A stretch of DNA of 64,000 nt from JBKEDC01 sp047972995 (GCA_047972995.1 JBKEBD010000013.1:117112-181111); one strand, 5' to 3'; counted from the first letter of the stretch, positions 19,172 to 28,730 are shown. Numbers and translations: made by a program. The notes: generated from the letters alone by a model not told the origin.

Positions 19172-19208
19172 CAGAGTCAATTTTTTTGATACTAAATTAT
19201 ATAGCGTG

Positions 19209-19216
19209 CAAAAATA
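19209..19216 (-). promoter_or_regulatory. -7 box TATTTTTG for ileS
   Basis: TATTTTTG on the minus strand fits TAnnTTTG and implies a leader of roughly 33 bases before ATG 19171. No convincing -33 box is seen. Confidence 0.5.
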
Positions 19217-19497
19217 GTAAACTATTGGCAAATATCCGCCTATATGGCATTTAAAAACAGATGCTTCTGTTGTGGATTCCGCTGATTTAGTGCAGATGGC
19301 AGAGTGAAAAGGTATTCGTTGGCTTTCCCTTTCTTGGGCAAAAGGAAATTAATTAGATTAAAATTTGCAGAGTAGGTCTAATTAACTTAATTTTCACGAG
19401 CAAACTCAGGTTAATAACCTGTTTCACTTGCGAATCTATTTGTTGAGTTGAAATGGTGAAACAAGTGTGCTTTGTATTGAACTAAAGACTTAAACTA

Positions 19498-20781
19498 ATG
19501 AGAGAAGAATTTTTACATTTCCTATGGAAGCATCGGTTGTACAATCAGCAACAGATGTTTACGCAGTCGGGTAAACCTTTGCGTGTAATATCTCCGGGGT
19601 TTCAGAATACCGATGCAGGTCCTGATTTTTCTGATGCACGTATCATGATTGGCGAAACCATATGGGTGGGAAATGTAGAAATTCACATTAAAGCAAGCGA
19701 TTGGACACGGCATAAGCATGATTTAGACAAGGCTTATAATTCGGTCATTCTTCATGTGGTGAGCGATTGCGATTTGCAGGTAGTAACTACCGATGGAGAA
19801 CCTATTGAAGCTTTTCAACTAACGTATTCTCCAATCTTATTGATGAATTATCAGACACTTTTGGCAAGCGATCAGGATATTCGTTGTCAAGCAAAGCTTC
19901 TAACGTACCCCAGTATTAACCTTCATTTTTGGATGAATAGCCTCATGGTGGAGCGATTGCAGCAGAAAACCGCATTGATTAAGCAAGATTTAGAACGTAG
20001 CGTGAATAATTGGAATGAAGTTTTCTATTGGTTTTTGGCTAAAAGTTTCGGGTTTAAAACAAATGCCGTTCCTTTTGAATTGCTGGCAAAATCCCTTCCA
20101 CTAAAGGTGTTGGCAAAGCATCGTGAAAGTGTGTTTCAGTTGGAAGCCTTGCTGTTTGGTACAGCCGGATTGCTCTATTATCCGAAAGTAGAAAACGATG
20201 CTTATTTAGAGAAATTGCGCATGGAGTATAGTTATCTACAGCAAAAGTATCAGTTAAAGCCCATTCAAGCTCATTTGTGGAAATTTGCGCGTATGCGTCC
20301 GCTGAGTTTCCCTACTGTTCGTTTGGCGCAATTTTCTATGTTGGTGCATCAGTCTTATGCCTTGTTCTCTAAGGTTATAGAAATAGACGATTTAGTAGAA
20401 CTGCGTAAACTCTTGCTCGTAAGTACATCAGACTATTGGGAAACGCATTATCAGTTTGGCACCCCATCGGCAAGGCACGTGAAGCGATTGGGGAGGGCTT
20501 CCGTTAACGGTTTGCTCATCAACACAATTGTACCCTTTTTGTTTGTTTACGGTTCAACCCATGGAAGCGAAAAATATAAAGAGCGCGCTTTGCGATTTCT
20601 AGATGAGTTGCCGGCAGAGCAAAATTCGATTGTCAGTTCATGGTCGTTGGCGGGTATTGATGCCACATCGGCAGAGCAGTCGCAAGCTCTTTTGCAGTTG
20701 CATAAGTTTTATTGTCAGCCCAAGCGTTGTTTGCAATGCTCCATTGGTGTGGGCTTAGTGTCAAAAGTAAATGAAAGCTAG
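19498..20781 (+). CDS. DUF2851 family protein
   Basis: The 427-residue protein matches the Bacteroidota DUF2851 family by its start (EEFLHFLWKHRLY) and its conserved block SPGFQNTDAGPDFSDARI, followed by GNVEIHIKASDW and NSVILHVVSDCD. A C-terminal part carries conserved cysteines (PKRCLQCSIG). The function of the family is not established and no catalytic site is evident to me. Its end is 6 bp from the end of the convergent formate/nitrite channel gene, with no room for a terminator between them. Confidence 0.88.
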   Translation: MREEFLHFLWKHRLYNQQQMFTQSGKPLRVISPGFQNTDAGPDFSDARIMIGETIWVGNVEIHIKASDWTRHKHDLDKAYNSVILHVVSDCDLQVVTTDGEPIEAFQLTYSPILLMNYQTLLASDQDIRCQAKLLTYPSINLHFWMNSLMVERLQQKTALIKQDLERSVNNWNEVFYWFLAKSFGFKTNAVPFELLAKSLPLKVLAKHRESVFQLEALLFGTAGLLYYPKVENDAYLEKLRMEYSYLQQKYQLKPIQAHLWKFARMRPLSFPTVRLAQFSMLVHQSYALFSKVIEIDDLVELRKLLLVSTSDYWETHYQFGTPSARHVKRLGRASVNGLLINTIVPFLFVYGSTHGSEKYKERALRFLDELPAEQNSIVSSWSLAGIDATSAEQSQALLQLHKFYCQPKRCLQCSIGVGLVSKVNES

Positions 20782-20787
20782 TTTGTG

Positions 20788-21570
20788 CTACTTCTTCACG
20801 TAGGCATACCAATAAAGTGTGCCTACAAAAAATGCGCCCCCAATGATGTTGCCCAAGGTAGCAGGAATGAGGTTCTTTACCACAAATGTTGCCCATGTAA
20901 TGTTGGCCCCTTCAAACATGGCTAGGGGAATAAAAAACATATTGGCAATGGAGTGCTCGAAGCCTAGCGCTACGAAAGTCATAACAGGCCACCAAAGTGC
21001 TAAAATTTTTCCGCTTGTGTGTTGTGCCGACATTCCCATCCATAAGGCTAGGCACACAAGCCAGTTGGCACCAATGCCTTTGAGCAGGGTTTTAAAAAAA
21101 GGGTTTGACGTTTTACCAATGGCAATATCTTGTACCGCTGTTCTCCAAGGTTCAGCAGCAAAAACACCTGTAAGGTGGGTAATAAAATAGGCAATAAAAA
21201 GACAACCAACAAAATTGCCAAAATAAACCAGTGCCCAATTGCGCAAAGGAGCTTTCCAGCTTTGCTTTCCACTCAGCACATTGGGTATAAAATAAGCATT
21301 GTTTCCGGTGAAAAGTTCAGCACCAGCCATGACCACCATCATGAGCCCTACGGGGAATGCAGCACCAAAAAGCAGTTTTGAAATGCCCGGATTATGTTCG
21401 GCAATGCCCGGCACTCCTCCGCCAAGTAAAATAGATAACATTCCGCCAAAAGCGATGTAGGCACCAGCCATGAAACTCAATGTGAGAATTTTTCTGGTGG
21501 AATATTTTTCTTTGGCTACAGCTAGTTTGCTAGCTTCTTCAATGATTTCAGGAGGACTGTAAAGACTCAT
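20788..21570 (-). CDS. Formate/nitrite transporter (FNT) family channel
   Basis: The 260-residue inner-membrane protein has the six-helix FNT fold. Visible marks are GAYIAFGGMLSILLGG, GAELFTGNN (the conserved loop), NWALVYFGNFVGC, NWLVCLALWMG and FEHSIANMFFIPLAM, which holds the conserved pore region with its histidine. FocA and NirC conduct formate, nitrite or related small anions. In a fermenting Bacteroidales member formate export is plausible but is an inference. No pyruvate formate-lyase gene is nearby. It is read separately from the lipoprotein gene upstream, whose terminator lies between. Confidence 0.92.
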   Translation of the reverse strand: MSLYSPPEIIEEASKLAVAKEKYSTRKILTLSFMAGAYIAFGGMLSILLGGGVPGIAEHNPGISKLLFGAAFPVGLMMVVMAGAELFTGNNAYFIPNVLSGKQSWKAPLRNWALVYFGNFVGCLFIAYFITHLTGVFAAEPWRTAVQDIAIGKTSNPFFKTLLKGIGANWLVCLALWMGMSAQHTSGKILALWWPVMTFVALGFEHSIANMFFIPLAMFEGANITWATFVVKNLIPATLGNIIGGAFFVGTLYWYAYVKK

Positions 21571-21610
21571 AAAAAGAAAGGGATGATAATTTTAGACGGG
21601 ACAAAAATAA

Positions 21611-21642
21611 CAAAAAAGAGATAAGCCTAGCTCACCTCTTTT
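21611..21642 (-). terminator. Terminator of the 22-kb lipoprotein gene
   Basis: On the minus strand AAAAGAG/CTCTTTT closes a hairpin with a GAGCTAGGCTTAT-containing loop, and T-rich sequence follows. It lies 25 bp after the stop at 21667. Confidence 0.6.
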
Positions 21643-21666
21643 ATGTAGAAGATTGTAAATCTTTTT

Positions 21667-22356
21667 TTAGTTAAAAAAGCTTCGGCGTAGTTTGTTAGGC
21701 GCTGATGATTTTAAAGCTGTGGTAACGTATTCTCCTTCGTAGGTGGTTACGCTACCTTCGTAGGTGAATGCGAAGTATTGTTCGGTTGTTGCTTCGCCAG
21801 CTTCACCATCGGTGTAAGAAATCAGCGTGCCTTTTCCTTTGAATGATACTTTGTAAGTGTCGCCACTTTCTGTTACGCTGAATGTGCCTTCAGTTGGCGT
21901 GATAATTGTGCCGTTCTGAATATTGTAAGTGTTGTTTTTGTTGCTTGCACTAGTTTCAATATTATCGCCAATGGCAGCATCAGAGTAGTTGCCATAAATG
22001 TTTGCTGTGCCAGAGCTTGCAGTTTCATAGCTTCCTAAACTGTAGTTTCCTTCGGCGAGTACTCCATCAGTGGTGGTGTATAAATCGAAGTACACCACTG
22101 CTTCGTTGGGGCTTGCGGTACTGCTTGCATCAGAAATAGCTGTAAAGTCGATATCGTACACTCCATCGGCTATATTGCCGTAATCTTCAAGATAGCCGCT
22201 AGTTAAAGTCTTCTTAGTATTTCCGATAGTTAATGTTCCGGTGTTGACCGTGTCTTTGTTGCCACCATCATCACCGCCATCGTCAGATGAAGAACAAGAT
22301 GCTAGCACTAGACAGCTAGCTATAAGAAATGCGAAAAATTTTAAGTTCTGTTTCAT
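21667..22356 (-). CDS. Putative lipoprotein of unknown function
   Basis: The 229-residue protein has a lipoprotein signal (MKQNLKFFAFLIASCLVLAS then C) followed by a flexible SSSDDGGDDGG linker with acidic residues near the lipidation site, which in Bacteroidota favours surface export. The rest is beta-rich with many Thr, Gly and Tyr and few charged catalytic-looking residues. It ends in basic LRRSFFN. It is a single gene with its own terminator. The family is not recognised. Confidence 0.72.
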   Translation of the reverse strand: MKQNLKFFAFLIASCLVLASCSSSDDGGDDGGNKDTVNTGTLTIGNTKKTLTSGYLEDYGNIADGVYDIDFTAISDASSTASPNEAVVYFDLYTTTDGVLAEGNYSLGSYETASSGTANIYGNYSDAAIGDNIETSASNKNNTYNIQNGTIITPTEGTFSVTESGDTYKVSFKGKGTLISYTDGEAGEATTEQYFAFTYEGSVTTYEGEYVTTALKSSAPNKLRRSFFN

Positions 22357-22656
22357 TAGTCTATTGTTTATATGGGATTATTCTATTGTTAATATCGAAG
22401 CAAATATATTAATTATATTTAACGAGCCAAAATTTTAAAGATAACCTGTTGACGGAATTAAATTAGAATAGATTTAACTTGTTCAATAAGCTTTTTATTT
22501 CAAAATTTCTACGAAAACCGTAATAACCGAAACTCAGGTTAAAAGGGTTCGCTTCGTGCTGCCGTTTGGTTATAGACCCTATATATCTGCTTTACCTTTT
22601 CTTGACATGGTTTGCTCTTTTTTTTTGCAAAGCGCTATCTTAAAGGGAATTATAAT

Positions 22657-22846
22657 TTATTTTGATGAAAAAATGCAAGTAGCCTATAACGCTAGCTACT
22701 TTTTACAACAAAAATACAAGTCAGACCATCCGACGAAGTCTTTTTCTCAACAAAAATGCAAGCTAGATTAAGCGACCAAGTCCATTTTTGTGTAAAAAAA
22801 GACCAAAGTCTATGTAGCCAAGTCTTTTTTCAAACAAAAATGAACC
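22657..22846. repeat. Degenerate ~42-bp tandem array in the 22357-22916 intergenic gap
   Basis: About 4.6 divergent units begin near 22657, 22694, 22737, 22779 and 22821, spaced about 42-43 bases in the clearest part. Each has a T-run (AGTCTTTTT-like), an AACAAAAATGCAAG-like core and a variable CGACCA-like end. No gene is seen in the 560-bp gap around it, which lies between the lipoprotein start and the uvrA end. A related array is at 48.6 kb. Confidence 0.65.
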
Positions 22847-22916
22847 AAAAACAGAATAGAATTTGTGCATTTTGAGTTGAAATGCTACTATTTAATTCCG
22901 CCAACGGGTAAGATAA

Positions 22917-25781
22917 CTATTCAGCCAATAAAGAAGACTGTAATTCTTTGCGCAAGAACTTTGCGGTGTGCGATGTTTTGCACTGGGCTACTTCTTCGGG
23001 AGTGCCAGCTACCATTAATTCACCACCACCACGACCACCTTCTTTGCCAATGTCGATAACGTAGTCTGCTACTTTCACCACATCGAGATTGTGTTCAATA
23101 ATAATGACCGTATTGCCTCGTTCTACTAATCGATTAAGCACGCCGAGCAATACCCGAATATCTTCAAAATGCAGACCTGTGGTGGGTTCATCTAGAATGT
23201 ATAAGGTCTTGCCTGTATCGCGTTTGGCTAGTTCGCTTGCCAGTTTCACCCGTTGCGATTCGCCTCCTGAAAGGGTGGTCGATGCTTGTCCGAGCGTGAT
23301 GTATCCTAAGCCTACATCTTGAATGGTGCGCAATTTGTGTGCAATGTTAGGAATACTTTCAAAAAACGCTACCCCTTGGTTAATGGTCATATCGAGCACA
23401 TCGCTGATGGATTTTCCTTTGAAACGTACCTCTAGTGTTTCGCGGTTATATCGTTTGCCATTGCACACATCGCATTTTACATACACATCGGGAAGGAAGT
23501 TCATCTCGATGAGCTTCATGCCGCCACCTTTGCATTCTTCGCAACGACCGCCTTTAACATTAAAAGAAAACCGACTGGGTTTATAAGCTCGAATTTTTGA
23601 TTCAGGCAATTGGCAAAATAAAGCTCTAATGTCGGTGAATACACCCATGTAAGTCATTGGGTTAGAGCGTGGAGTTCGTCCCAGTGGCGATTGGTCAACT
23701 TGCACCACTTTGTCAATATGATCGAGTCCAGTTATCTCTTTGTAAGGTAACGGGTCTTTTAATGAATTATAGAAATGCTGACTTAAAATGGGTTGTAGCG
23801 TACCATTAATTAGACTTGACTTGCCACTGCCCGAAACTCCTGTCACGCAAATCATCTGACCAAGAGGAAATTCTACATCAATGTTTTTAAGGTTGTTTCC
23901 GGTGCAACCGGTCAGTTTTATACTTTTGCCATTGCCCTTGCGACGTTTTTTAGGTACTTCAATTTCGAGTTTCCCATTGAGGTAGTTCGCCGTGAGTGAA
24001 TTGCCTTTCATTACTTCTTTGGGCGTGCCGCAAGCCATGACTTCGCCACCATGGCGACCGGCATGAGGTCCTATGTCTATGATGTAATCGCTCGCTAGCA
24101 TCATATCTTTATCGTGTTCCACTACCACGATGGAGTTGCCTGTGTCGCGCAAGCGTTCTAGCGACTGAATAAGGCGCACGTTGTCGCGTTGGTGCAAGCC
24201 GATACTTGGCTCATCAAGTATGTAAAGCACGTTTACCAATTGCGAGCCAATTTGAGTAGCTAGCCTAATACGCTGCGATTCGCCACCCGACAAAGTGCCC
24301 GATGCCCGGTTGAGCGATAAATATTCTAAGCCCACATCGACCAAGAAGCCCAAGCGAGTGCGAATTTCTTTAATAATTTCGGCACCAATGCGCAATTGGC
24401 GATCGTTCAGCCGTTGTTCTAAATTGCTGAACCATTCCGATAATTCGGCAATGTCTAGCGATGCTGCTTCTGAAATGTTTTTTTCGTCAACCTTAAAGTG
24501 TAGCGACTCTCGATTTAGTCGTTGTCCTTTACATTCGGGGCAGTCTATTTCGCGCACAAATTGGTTTGCCCATTTTTGTGCCGTTTTCGAAGCGTCATCA
24601 TCGCGCTGACTGCTAATGTATTTCACTATGCCCTCGTAGGTGCTACTATGCCCGATGGAAGTGCCTAGTGGCGATTTGCTCATATTTAGTCGCTCGCTTG
24701 TGCCGTATAAAATGGCATCGAGTGCCTCGTCGTCGAGCTCGCCAACGGGTGTGTCGAGGGTAAAGTTGAACTTCTCGCCCAAGGCTTCAATTTGCCAAAA
24801 GATAAGCGAGTTTTTCTTTTTGCCTAGCGGTGCAATGCCGCCTTTAGCTATACTTAGTTTTGGTTCTGGAGTAATGAGGTCGCGTCCAATTTCGGCAATC
24901 TTGCCCAAACCGTTGCATTTAGGGCAAGCCCCTTGTGGCGAGTTGAATGAAAAGTTGTGAGGTGCTGGCTCATTGTAAGAAATGCCAGAAGTAGGGCACA
25001 TGAGCTGGCTGCTGAAAAATTTGGTATTGCCCGTTTCTTTATCCATAATGAGGCAAATGCCCTTACCTTGTTTCATGGCGCTGCGCACAGAGTCTTTCAG
25101 CCGCTTGTTTATATCATCTACTTTTAGGCGGTCGATAACCACCTCGATGAAGTGGTTTTTATATCTATCTACGCGCATATTAGGCACAACTTCTTTTAGT
25201 TCGCCGTCAATTCGCACGTGGAGAAATCCTTTTTTGCGGATAGAATCGAATAACTCGCGATAGTGTCCTTTTCGCCCTTTCACTAACGGAGCCATGATGT
25301 AAATTGCCTTGCCGGTATATTCCTCCTCAATGAGTTGGAGAACTTGGTCTTCGGTGTATTTAATCATTTTCTCGCCCGTTTCATAAGAGGAAGCTTCTCC
25401 TGCACGAGCATAGAGTAAACGAAGAAAATCGTACACCTCAGTTACGGTTCCTACGGTAGAGCGTGGGTTTTTGTTGGTGATTTTCTGTTCAATAGAAATT
25501 ACGGGACTTAAGCCTGTAATTTTATCTACATCGGGGCGTTCCATATTACCTAAAAACGAACGAGCATAGGCAGAAAAGGTTTCGATGTATCGGCGTTGTC
25601 CTTCGGCATAAATGGTGTCGAACGCTAATGAAGATTTACCGCTTCCACTCAAGCCTGTAATGACAGTGAGCTTATTGCGGGGAATTTCTACATCAATGTT
25701 TTTCAGGTTGTGCACGCGTGCGCCAAGCACTTCGATTTTATCTTCCTGATTAAAGTTGGAACTTTGTTTTTCCTGTGGCAT
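22917..25781 (-). CDS. uvrA: Excinuclease ABC subunit A
   Basis: UvrA recognises bulky DNA lesions with UvrB in nucleotide excision repair. The 954-residue protein has two ABC ATPase halves: Walker A GLSGSGKSSLAFDTIYAEGQ near residue 45 and GVSGSGKSSLINGTL near 650, and signature motifs LSGGESQRIRLA and LSGGESQRVKLA. Zinc-finger cysteines appear in CPKCNGLGK and in the CEECKGGG/CDVCNGKRYN pair. The length is normal. It begins 3 bp after the lytic transglycosylase stop, so the two are almost certainly co-transcribed. Without LexA-type sites that I can see, SOS control is not supported. Confidence 0.98.
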   Translation of the reverse strand: MPQEKQSSNFNQEDKIEVLGARVHNLKNIDVEIPRNKLTVITGLSGSGKSSLAFDTIYAEGQRRYIETFSAYARSFLGNMERPDVDKITGLSPVISIEQKITNKNPRSTVGTVTEVYDFLRLLYARAGEASSYETGEKMIKYTEDQVLQLIEEEYTGKAIYIMAPLVKGRKGHYRELFDSIRKKGFLHVRIDGELKEVVPNMRVDRYKNHFIEVVIDRLKVDDINKRLKDSVRSAMKQGKGICLIMDKETGNTKFFSSQLMCPTSGISYNEPAPHNFSFNSPQGACPKCNGLGKIAEIGRDLITPEPKLSIAKGGIAPLGKKKNSLIFWQIEALGEKFNFTLDTPVGELDDEALDAILYGTSERLNMSKSPLGTSIGHSSTYEGIVKYISSQRDDDASKTAQKWANQFVREIDCPECKGQRLNRESLHFKVDEKNISEAASLDIAELSEWFSNLEQRLNDRQLRIGAEIIKEIRTRLGFLVDVGLEYLSLNRASGTLSGGESQRIRLATQIGSQLVNVLYILDEPSIGLHQRDNVRLIQSLERLRDTGNSIVVVEHDKDMMLASDYIIDIGPHAGRHGGEVMACGTPKEVMKGNSLTANYLNGKLEIEVPKKRRKGNGKSIKLTGCTGNNLKNIDVEFPLGQMICVTGVSGSGKSSLINGTLQPILSQHFYNSLKDPLPYKEITGLDHIDKVVQVDQSPLGRTPRSNPMTYMGVFTDIRALFCQLPESKIRAYKPSRFSFNVKGGRCEECKGGGMKLIEMNFLPDVYVKCDVCNGKRYNRETLEVRFKGKSISDVLDMTINQGVAFFESIPNIAHKLRTIQDVGLGYITLGQASTTLSGGESQRVKLASELAKRDTGKTLYILDEPTTGLHFEDIRVLLGVLNRLVERGNTVIIIEHNLDVVKVADYVIDIGKEGGRGGGELMVAGTPEEVAQCKTSHTAKFLRKELQSSLLAE

Positions 25782-25784
25782 GGC

Positions 25785-26717
25785 TTAAATTCGTTCTCCT
25801 TCTAATGGGAGTTTAATAGTGTATGTTTTACCCGACTTGTTGGTGAGATAATCTTGGCGTAACCATGGGTTTAATATCTTCAATGTTTTATAAGTTATCC
25901 CTTGTTCGGCACACCAGTTGGGAAAGCTTTTAATGGGTCCATCAATTTGCACTTCACGGGTTTTCCATGGTTGGTATTGGATTTCATCGGGTATGTGAAA
26001 ACCGTATTTTTCGGGGTCTTCCAGAATTACTTTGAGTGCAGCAATGCGGAAAACATATCGAGCAGTTTCAGGATTGAGCAATAGATTGTAATATGAAGTT
26101 TGGTGTTGACGCTCGATTTGTTTCATCATACCATTGTTGCCAGCATTGAATGCCGCAGCCACTAAAGTCCAATCGCCAAAGGTTTCATACGATTTCTTGA
26201 AATAGCGGCAGGCTGCGTGTGTGGCTTTCTCTACATGATAACGCTCATCAACTTCATTGTTTACTTCTAATCCGTATTCAGGAGCGGTGCTTTTCATGAA
26301 TTGCCAAATGCCAACAGCCCCTGCAGAAGAGGTTGCCGAGGGATCAAGTGCGCTTTCTGCCACAGCTAAGTAAAGGAAATCTCCGGGTAACCCTTCTTCC
26401 TCTAATATTGTAGTGATGGTGGGGAAGAAACGAGGAACTAACTTGAGAATGCGTATGGTAGATGAATGATAATAGCAATTGGTGAAGATTTCGCGGTCGA
26501 AGCTTTCGAAAACATCTTGGTGTTGCAAGGGCATAGGCTCGCGAAATAGGGTGAGCTCGGTGGGGGTAGGAGGTGGAGTAAACAACGTACGTTCTACTGT
26601 TACAACCTCTTTCTCTGGTTTTTGAATGGCAGAGGTGAGCGAGTAGTATGCTCCTAATGTGAGTACAATAAATCCAACACTATATATGGTGCGGTGTATG
26701 AGTTTCTTCATGATCAT
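25785..26717 (-). CDS. Membrane-anchored lytic transglycosylase (MltD-like)
   Basis: The 310-residue protein has an N-terminal membrane or signal helix (about residues 8-28) and a GH23/SLT domain. The catalytic glutamate is in LAVAESALDPSATSSAGAVG, followed by GIWQFMKSTAPEYGL, then CRYFKK and LVAAAFNAGNNGM. It would cleave peptidoglycan glycan strands in the periplasm with formation of anhydromuropeptides. The last 50 residues (WCAEQGITYKTLKILNP) may be a short LysM-like peptidoglycan-binding segment. It precedes uvrA by 3 bp. ATG 26711 is an equally good start. Confidence 0.9.
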   Translation of the reverse strand: MIMKKLIHRTIYSVGFIVLTLGAYYSLTSAIQKPEKEVVTVERTLFTPPPTPTELTLFREPMPLQHQDVFESFDREIFTNCYYHSSTIRILKLVPRFFPTITTILEEEGLPGDFLYLAVAESALDPSATSSAGAVGIWQFMKSTAPEYGLEVNNEVDERYHVEKATHAACRYFKKSYETFGDWTLVAAAFNAGNNGMMKQIERQHQTSYYNLLLNPETARYVFRIAALKVILEDPEKYGFHIPDEIQYQPWKTREVQIDGPIKSFPNWCAEQGITYKTLKILNPWLRQDYLTNKSGKTYTIKLPLEGERI

Positions 26718-26737
26718 TTTCTTTTAAATTGAACGCG

Positions 26738-26745
26738 CAAAAGTA
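26738..26745 (-). promoter_or_regulatory. -7 box TACTTTTG for the transglycosylase-uvrA pair
   Basis: The minus-strand TACTTTTG matches TAnnTTTG and lies 21 bases before the transglycosylase start, giving a leader of about 16 bases. Confidence 0.5.
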
Positions 26746-26838
26746 ATGCTTTCTGCTTTGTTTTCAAAGGGGAAGCTTCATGAAGTGCTCGGGATGTTGC
26801 TTGTTGCTAGCTGACTTCTCAACTTCTAGGTTTTTAAT

Positions 26839-27507
26839 TCAATATATCTCGATGAATTTTGTTTTCAACACCTTTTTCAATTCATTCATGTCAATGGCTT
26901 TACCTAGCTCTTTTTGCATAGAGGTGGCGCCAAGGGTTTGAAATCCGCAAGGGTTGATGTGGTTGAAGTATTCCAAATTTGTGTTCACGTTGAGGGCGAA
27001 GCCGTGCATCGTTACATATCGGCTAGTGCGCACGCCAATGGCGCAGATCTTGCGTGCTTTGATGGGGTCTTCAGCTTCGAGCCACACGCCTGCAGCTCCT
27101 GTTTTGCGTCCGCACACGATGTTATAGTGTGCCATGGTAGCTATGATGGCATCCTCCATTTTTTCGATGTACTCGCGCACTCCAATGTGGAAATATTGTA
27201 AATCAATGATAGGGTAGCCCACTAACTGTCCGGGACCATGATAGGTGATATCGCCACCACGATTAATCTTCACATACGTGGCATCGATTTTCTTCAAGAA
27301 GTTGTCGTTTACCAAAAGATTGTGTTCATCGCCACTTTTCCCGAGGGTATAAACATGAGGGTGCTCCACCAAGATGAAGCTATTTTCTGCTGTTGAGCCT
27401 TTGCAAGCTCGTTTCAGCTCAATGATTTCATTTAATCGTTGTTCCTGATAATCCCAGCATGATTGGTAATCTTTTGTTCCGAGGTCTTCAAAATTGAAAT
27501 TTGACAT
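26839..27507 (-). CDS. lipB: Octanoyl-ACP:protein octanoyltransferase LipB
   Basis: LipB moves octanoate from acyl carrier protein to the lipoyl domains of 2-oxoacid dehydrogenases and GcvH. LipA then adds sulfur. The 222-residue protein has the family blocks RGGDITYHGPGQLVGYPI, GRKTGAAGVW, the catalytic lysine in RKICAIGVR and the catalytic cysteine in HINPCGF. The length is normal. lipA lies upstream on the same strand, with a broken DUF1016 gene in between that probably interrupts a former lipA-lipB unit. Confidence 0.96.
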   Translation of the reverse strand: MSNFNFEDLGTKDYQSCWDYQEQRLNEIIELKRACKGSTAENSFILVEHPHVYTLGKSGDEHNLLVNDNFLKKIDATYVKINRGGDITYHGPGQLVGYPIIDLQYFHIGVREYIEKMEDAIIATMAHYNIVCGRKTGAAGVWLEAEDPIKARKICAIGVRTSRYVTMHGFALNVNTNLEYFNHINPCGFQTLGATSMQKELGKAIDMNELKKVLKTKFIEIY

Positions 27508-27519
27508 ATCTTTAGATGT

Positions 27520-27808
27520 TGGTTGAGTATTAGCTTTTGGTTTGAGATTGTTTCAGTAAGACCTTTACCATATTCTAGCGAGATCTTTTGGATAGACGTT
27601 TTACAAGCAAATTTTCATACTCTGCTTGCTCTTTTTCGTTTTGTTCTTCTTCCACAATGACTTGCCCGATGTGCCAATAAGCTTGAACCATGGCCACATT
27701 GGCTGTGCGATAGATCGTATTTCGAGTATTGTCGATAATCTGACTGACGGTTTTATAGAGGTATTCGATTTTTCGGGGAGTGAGTTGTTTGTGTTCATAG
27801 TTTTGTAG
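27520..27808 (-). pseudogene. DUF1016 (YhcG-type PDDEXK nuclease) N-terminal remnant
   Basis: A minus-strand frame without an ATG reads LTPRKIEYLYKTVSQIIDNT, then TIYRTANVAMVQAYWHIGQV and IVEEEQNEKEQAEYENLLVK. This is the DUF1016 N-terminal domain. It reaches TAG at 27577-27575 after LSKRSR. One base out of frame the homology goes on as SLEYGKGLTETISNQKL, so a single base was lost inside the coding sequence near 27580. The C-terminal nuclease domain is absent. A 65-residue ATG frame covering the same bases is a shadow. DUF1016 proteins occur near restriction-modification and mobile loci, so this is likely a transferred fragment. Confidence 0.75.
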
Positions 27809-27830
27809 TTAGATTGGAATTTCTGCTAGC

Positions 27831-28703
27831 TCATTTCTTAATTAACGTGGCGTGCAACTCTGCCCGATAGCTCGAACGCACCAATGGGCTGCTTTCTACG
27901 AAGGGGAAGCCCATTTCTAATCCGATTTGTTTGTATTTCTCAAATTGTTCGGGTTTCACAAATTCTTTCACCGGGAGGTGCTCTCGTGTGGGGGCAAGAT
28001 ACTGACCGATGGTTACCACCAATACGCCCACTTCGCGCAAGTCGCGGAGGGTTTGAATGACTTCCTCCTCGGTTTCGCCCAAGCCAAGCATGATGCCCGA
28101 TTTTGCTACGAGCCCGCTTTGAGCAATCTGGCGCAGCACTTTCAAACTTTGGCGATACTTTGCCACACTTCGTACATGAGGAGAGAGTCGTTCCACGGTT
28201 TCCATGTTGTGTGAAATCACCTCTGGGTGTGCATCAATTACTTGTTGAATGAAGTCTTTTTTTCCTTGAAAATCAGGAATGAGTAGCTCAAGTTTCGTGT
28301 CGGGATTTTTGCCTTTCACTGCCTTTATAGTATTCACCCACGCCCCAGCTCCGAGGTCAGGCAAATCATCTCGATCCACCGAAGTAATTACCGCGTGCTT
28401 CAACTCCATGATGTGCACCGATTCTGCCACACTAGCAGGCTCATGGGGGTCGATGGCTAACGGTTTGCCATTGGTTACCCCGCAAAACTTACAGTTACGC
28501 GTGCAGATGCCACCGAGAATCATGAAAGTAGCGGTGCCGCGATTCCAGCACTCACCAATGTTGGGGCAGTTTCCGCTTGTACAAATAGTATGCAAATGAT
28601 GTTTGCCCACAAGATTTTTTACTTTAGAATAGTTTTCCCCTTTGGGCATATTCATTTTCATCCAGCGAGGCAATCGCTGAGCGGGTTTATGGTCTTGATT
28701 CAT
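27831..28703 (-). CDS. lipA: Lipoyl synthase LipA
   Basis: This radical SAM enzyme inserts two sulfur atoms into protein-bound octanoyl groups. The 290-residue protein has the auxiliary-cluster cysteines in CTSGNCPNIGECW, the radical SAM triad CTRNCKFC, and the C-terminal SSPLVRSSYRA serine motif that ligates the auxiliary cluster. Other conserved blocks are VITSVDRDDLPDLGA, HNMETVERLSPHVR and SGIMLGLGETEEEV. The length is typical. It has its own -7 box about 20 bases upstream and shares its pathway with the nearby lipB. Confidence 0.97.
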   Translation of the reverse strand: MNQDHKPAQRLPRWMKMNMPKGENYSKVKNLVGKHHLHTICTSGNCPNIGECWNRGTATFMILGGICTRNCKFCGVTNGKPLAIDPHEPASVAESVHIMELKHAVITSVDRDDLPDLGAGAWVNTIKAVKGKNPDTKLELLIPDFQGKKDFIQQVIDAHPEVISHNMETVERLSPHVRSVAKYRQSLKVLRQIAQSGLVAKSGIMLGLGETEEEVIQTLRDLREVGVLVVTIGQYLAPTREHLPVKEFVKPEQFEKYKQIGLEMGFPFVESSPLVRSSYRAELHATLIKK

Positions 28704-28722
28704 ATCCTGATATTTTCTATTG

Positions 28723-28730
28723 CAAATTTA
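28723..28730 (-). promoter_or_regulatory. -7 box TAAATTTG for lipA
   Basis: TAAATTTG on the minus strand fits TAnnTTTG and ends 19 bases before the lipA ATG. Predicted leader about 15 bases. Confidence 0.5.

Noticed and set aside
18671..19189. 172-residue plus-strand frame over the start of ileS
   Set aside because: It is antisense to conserved IleRS motifs and has no domain or promoter.
22657..22846. Possible CRISPR array
   Set aside because: Units are diverged along their whole length with no constant repeat and unique spacers, and no cas gene is in the window.
27601..27798. 65-residue ATG-started minus-strand frame between lipA and lipB
   Set aside because: Its composition is unlike a protein, and another frame over the same bases carries clear DUF1016 homology.
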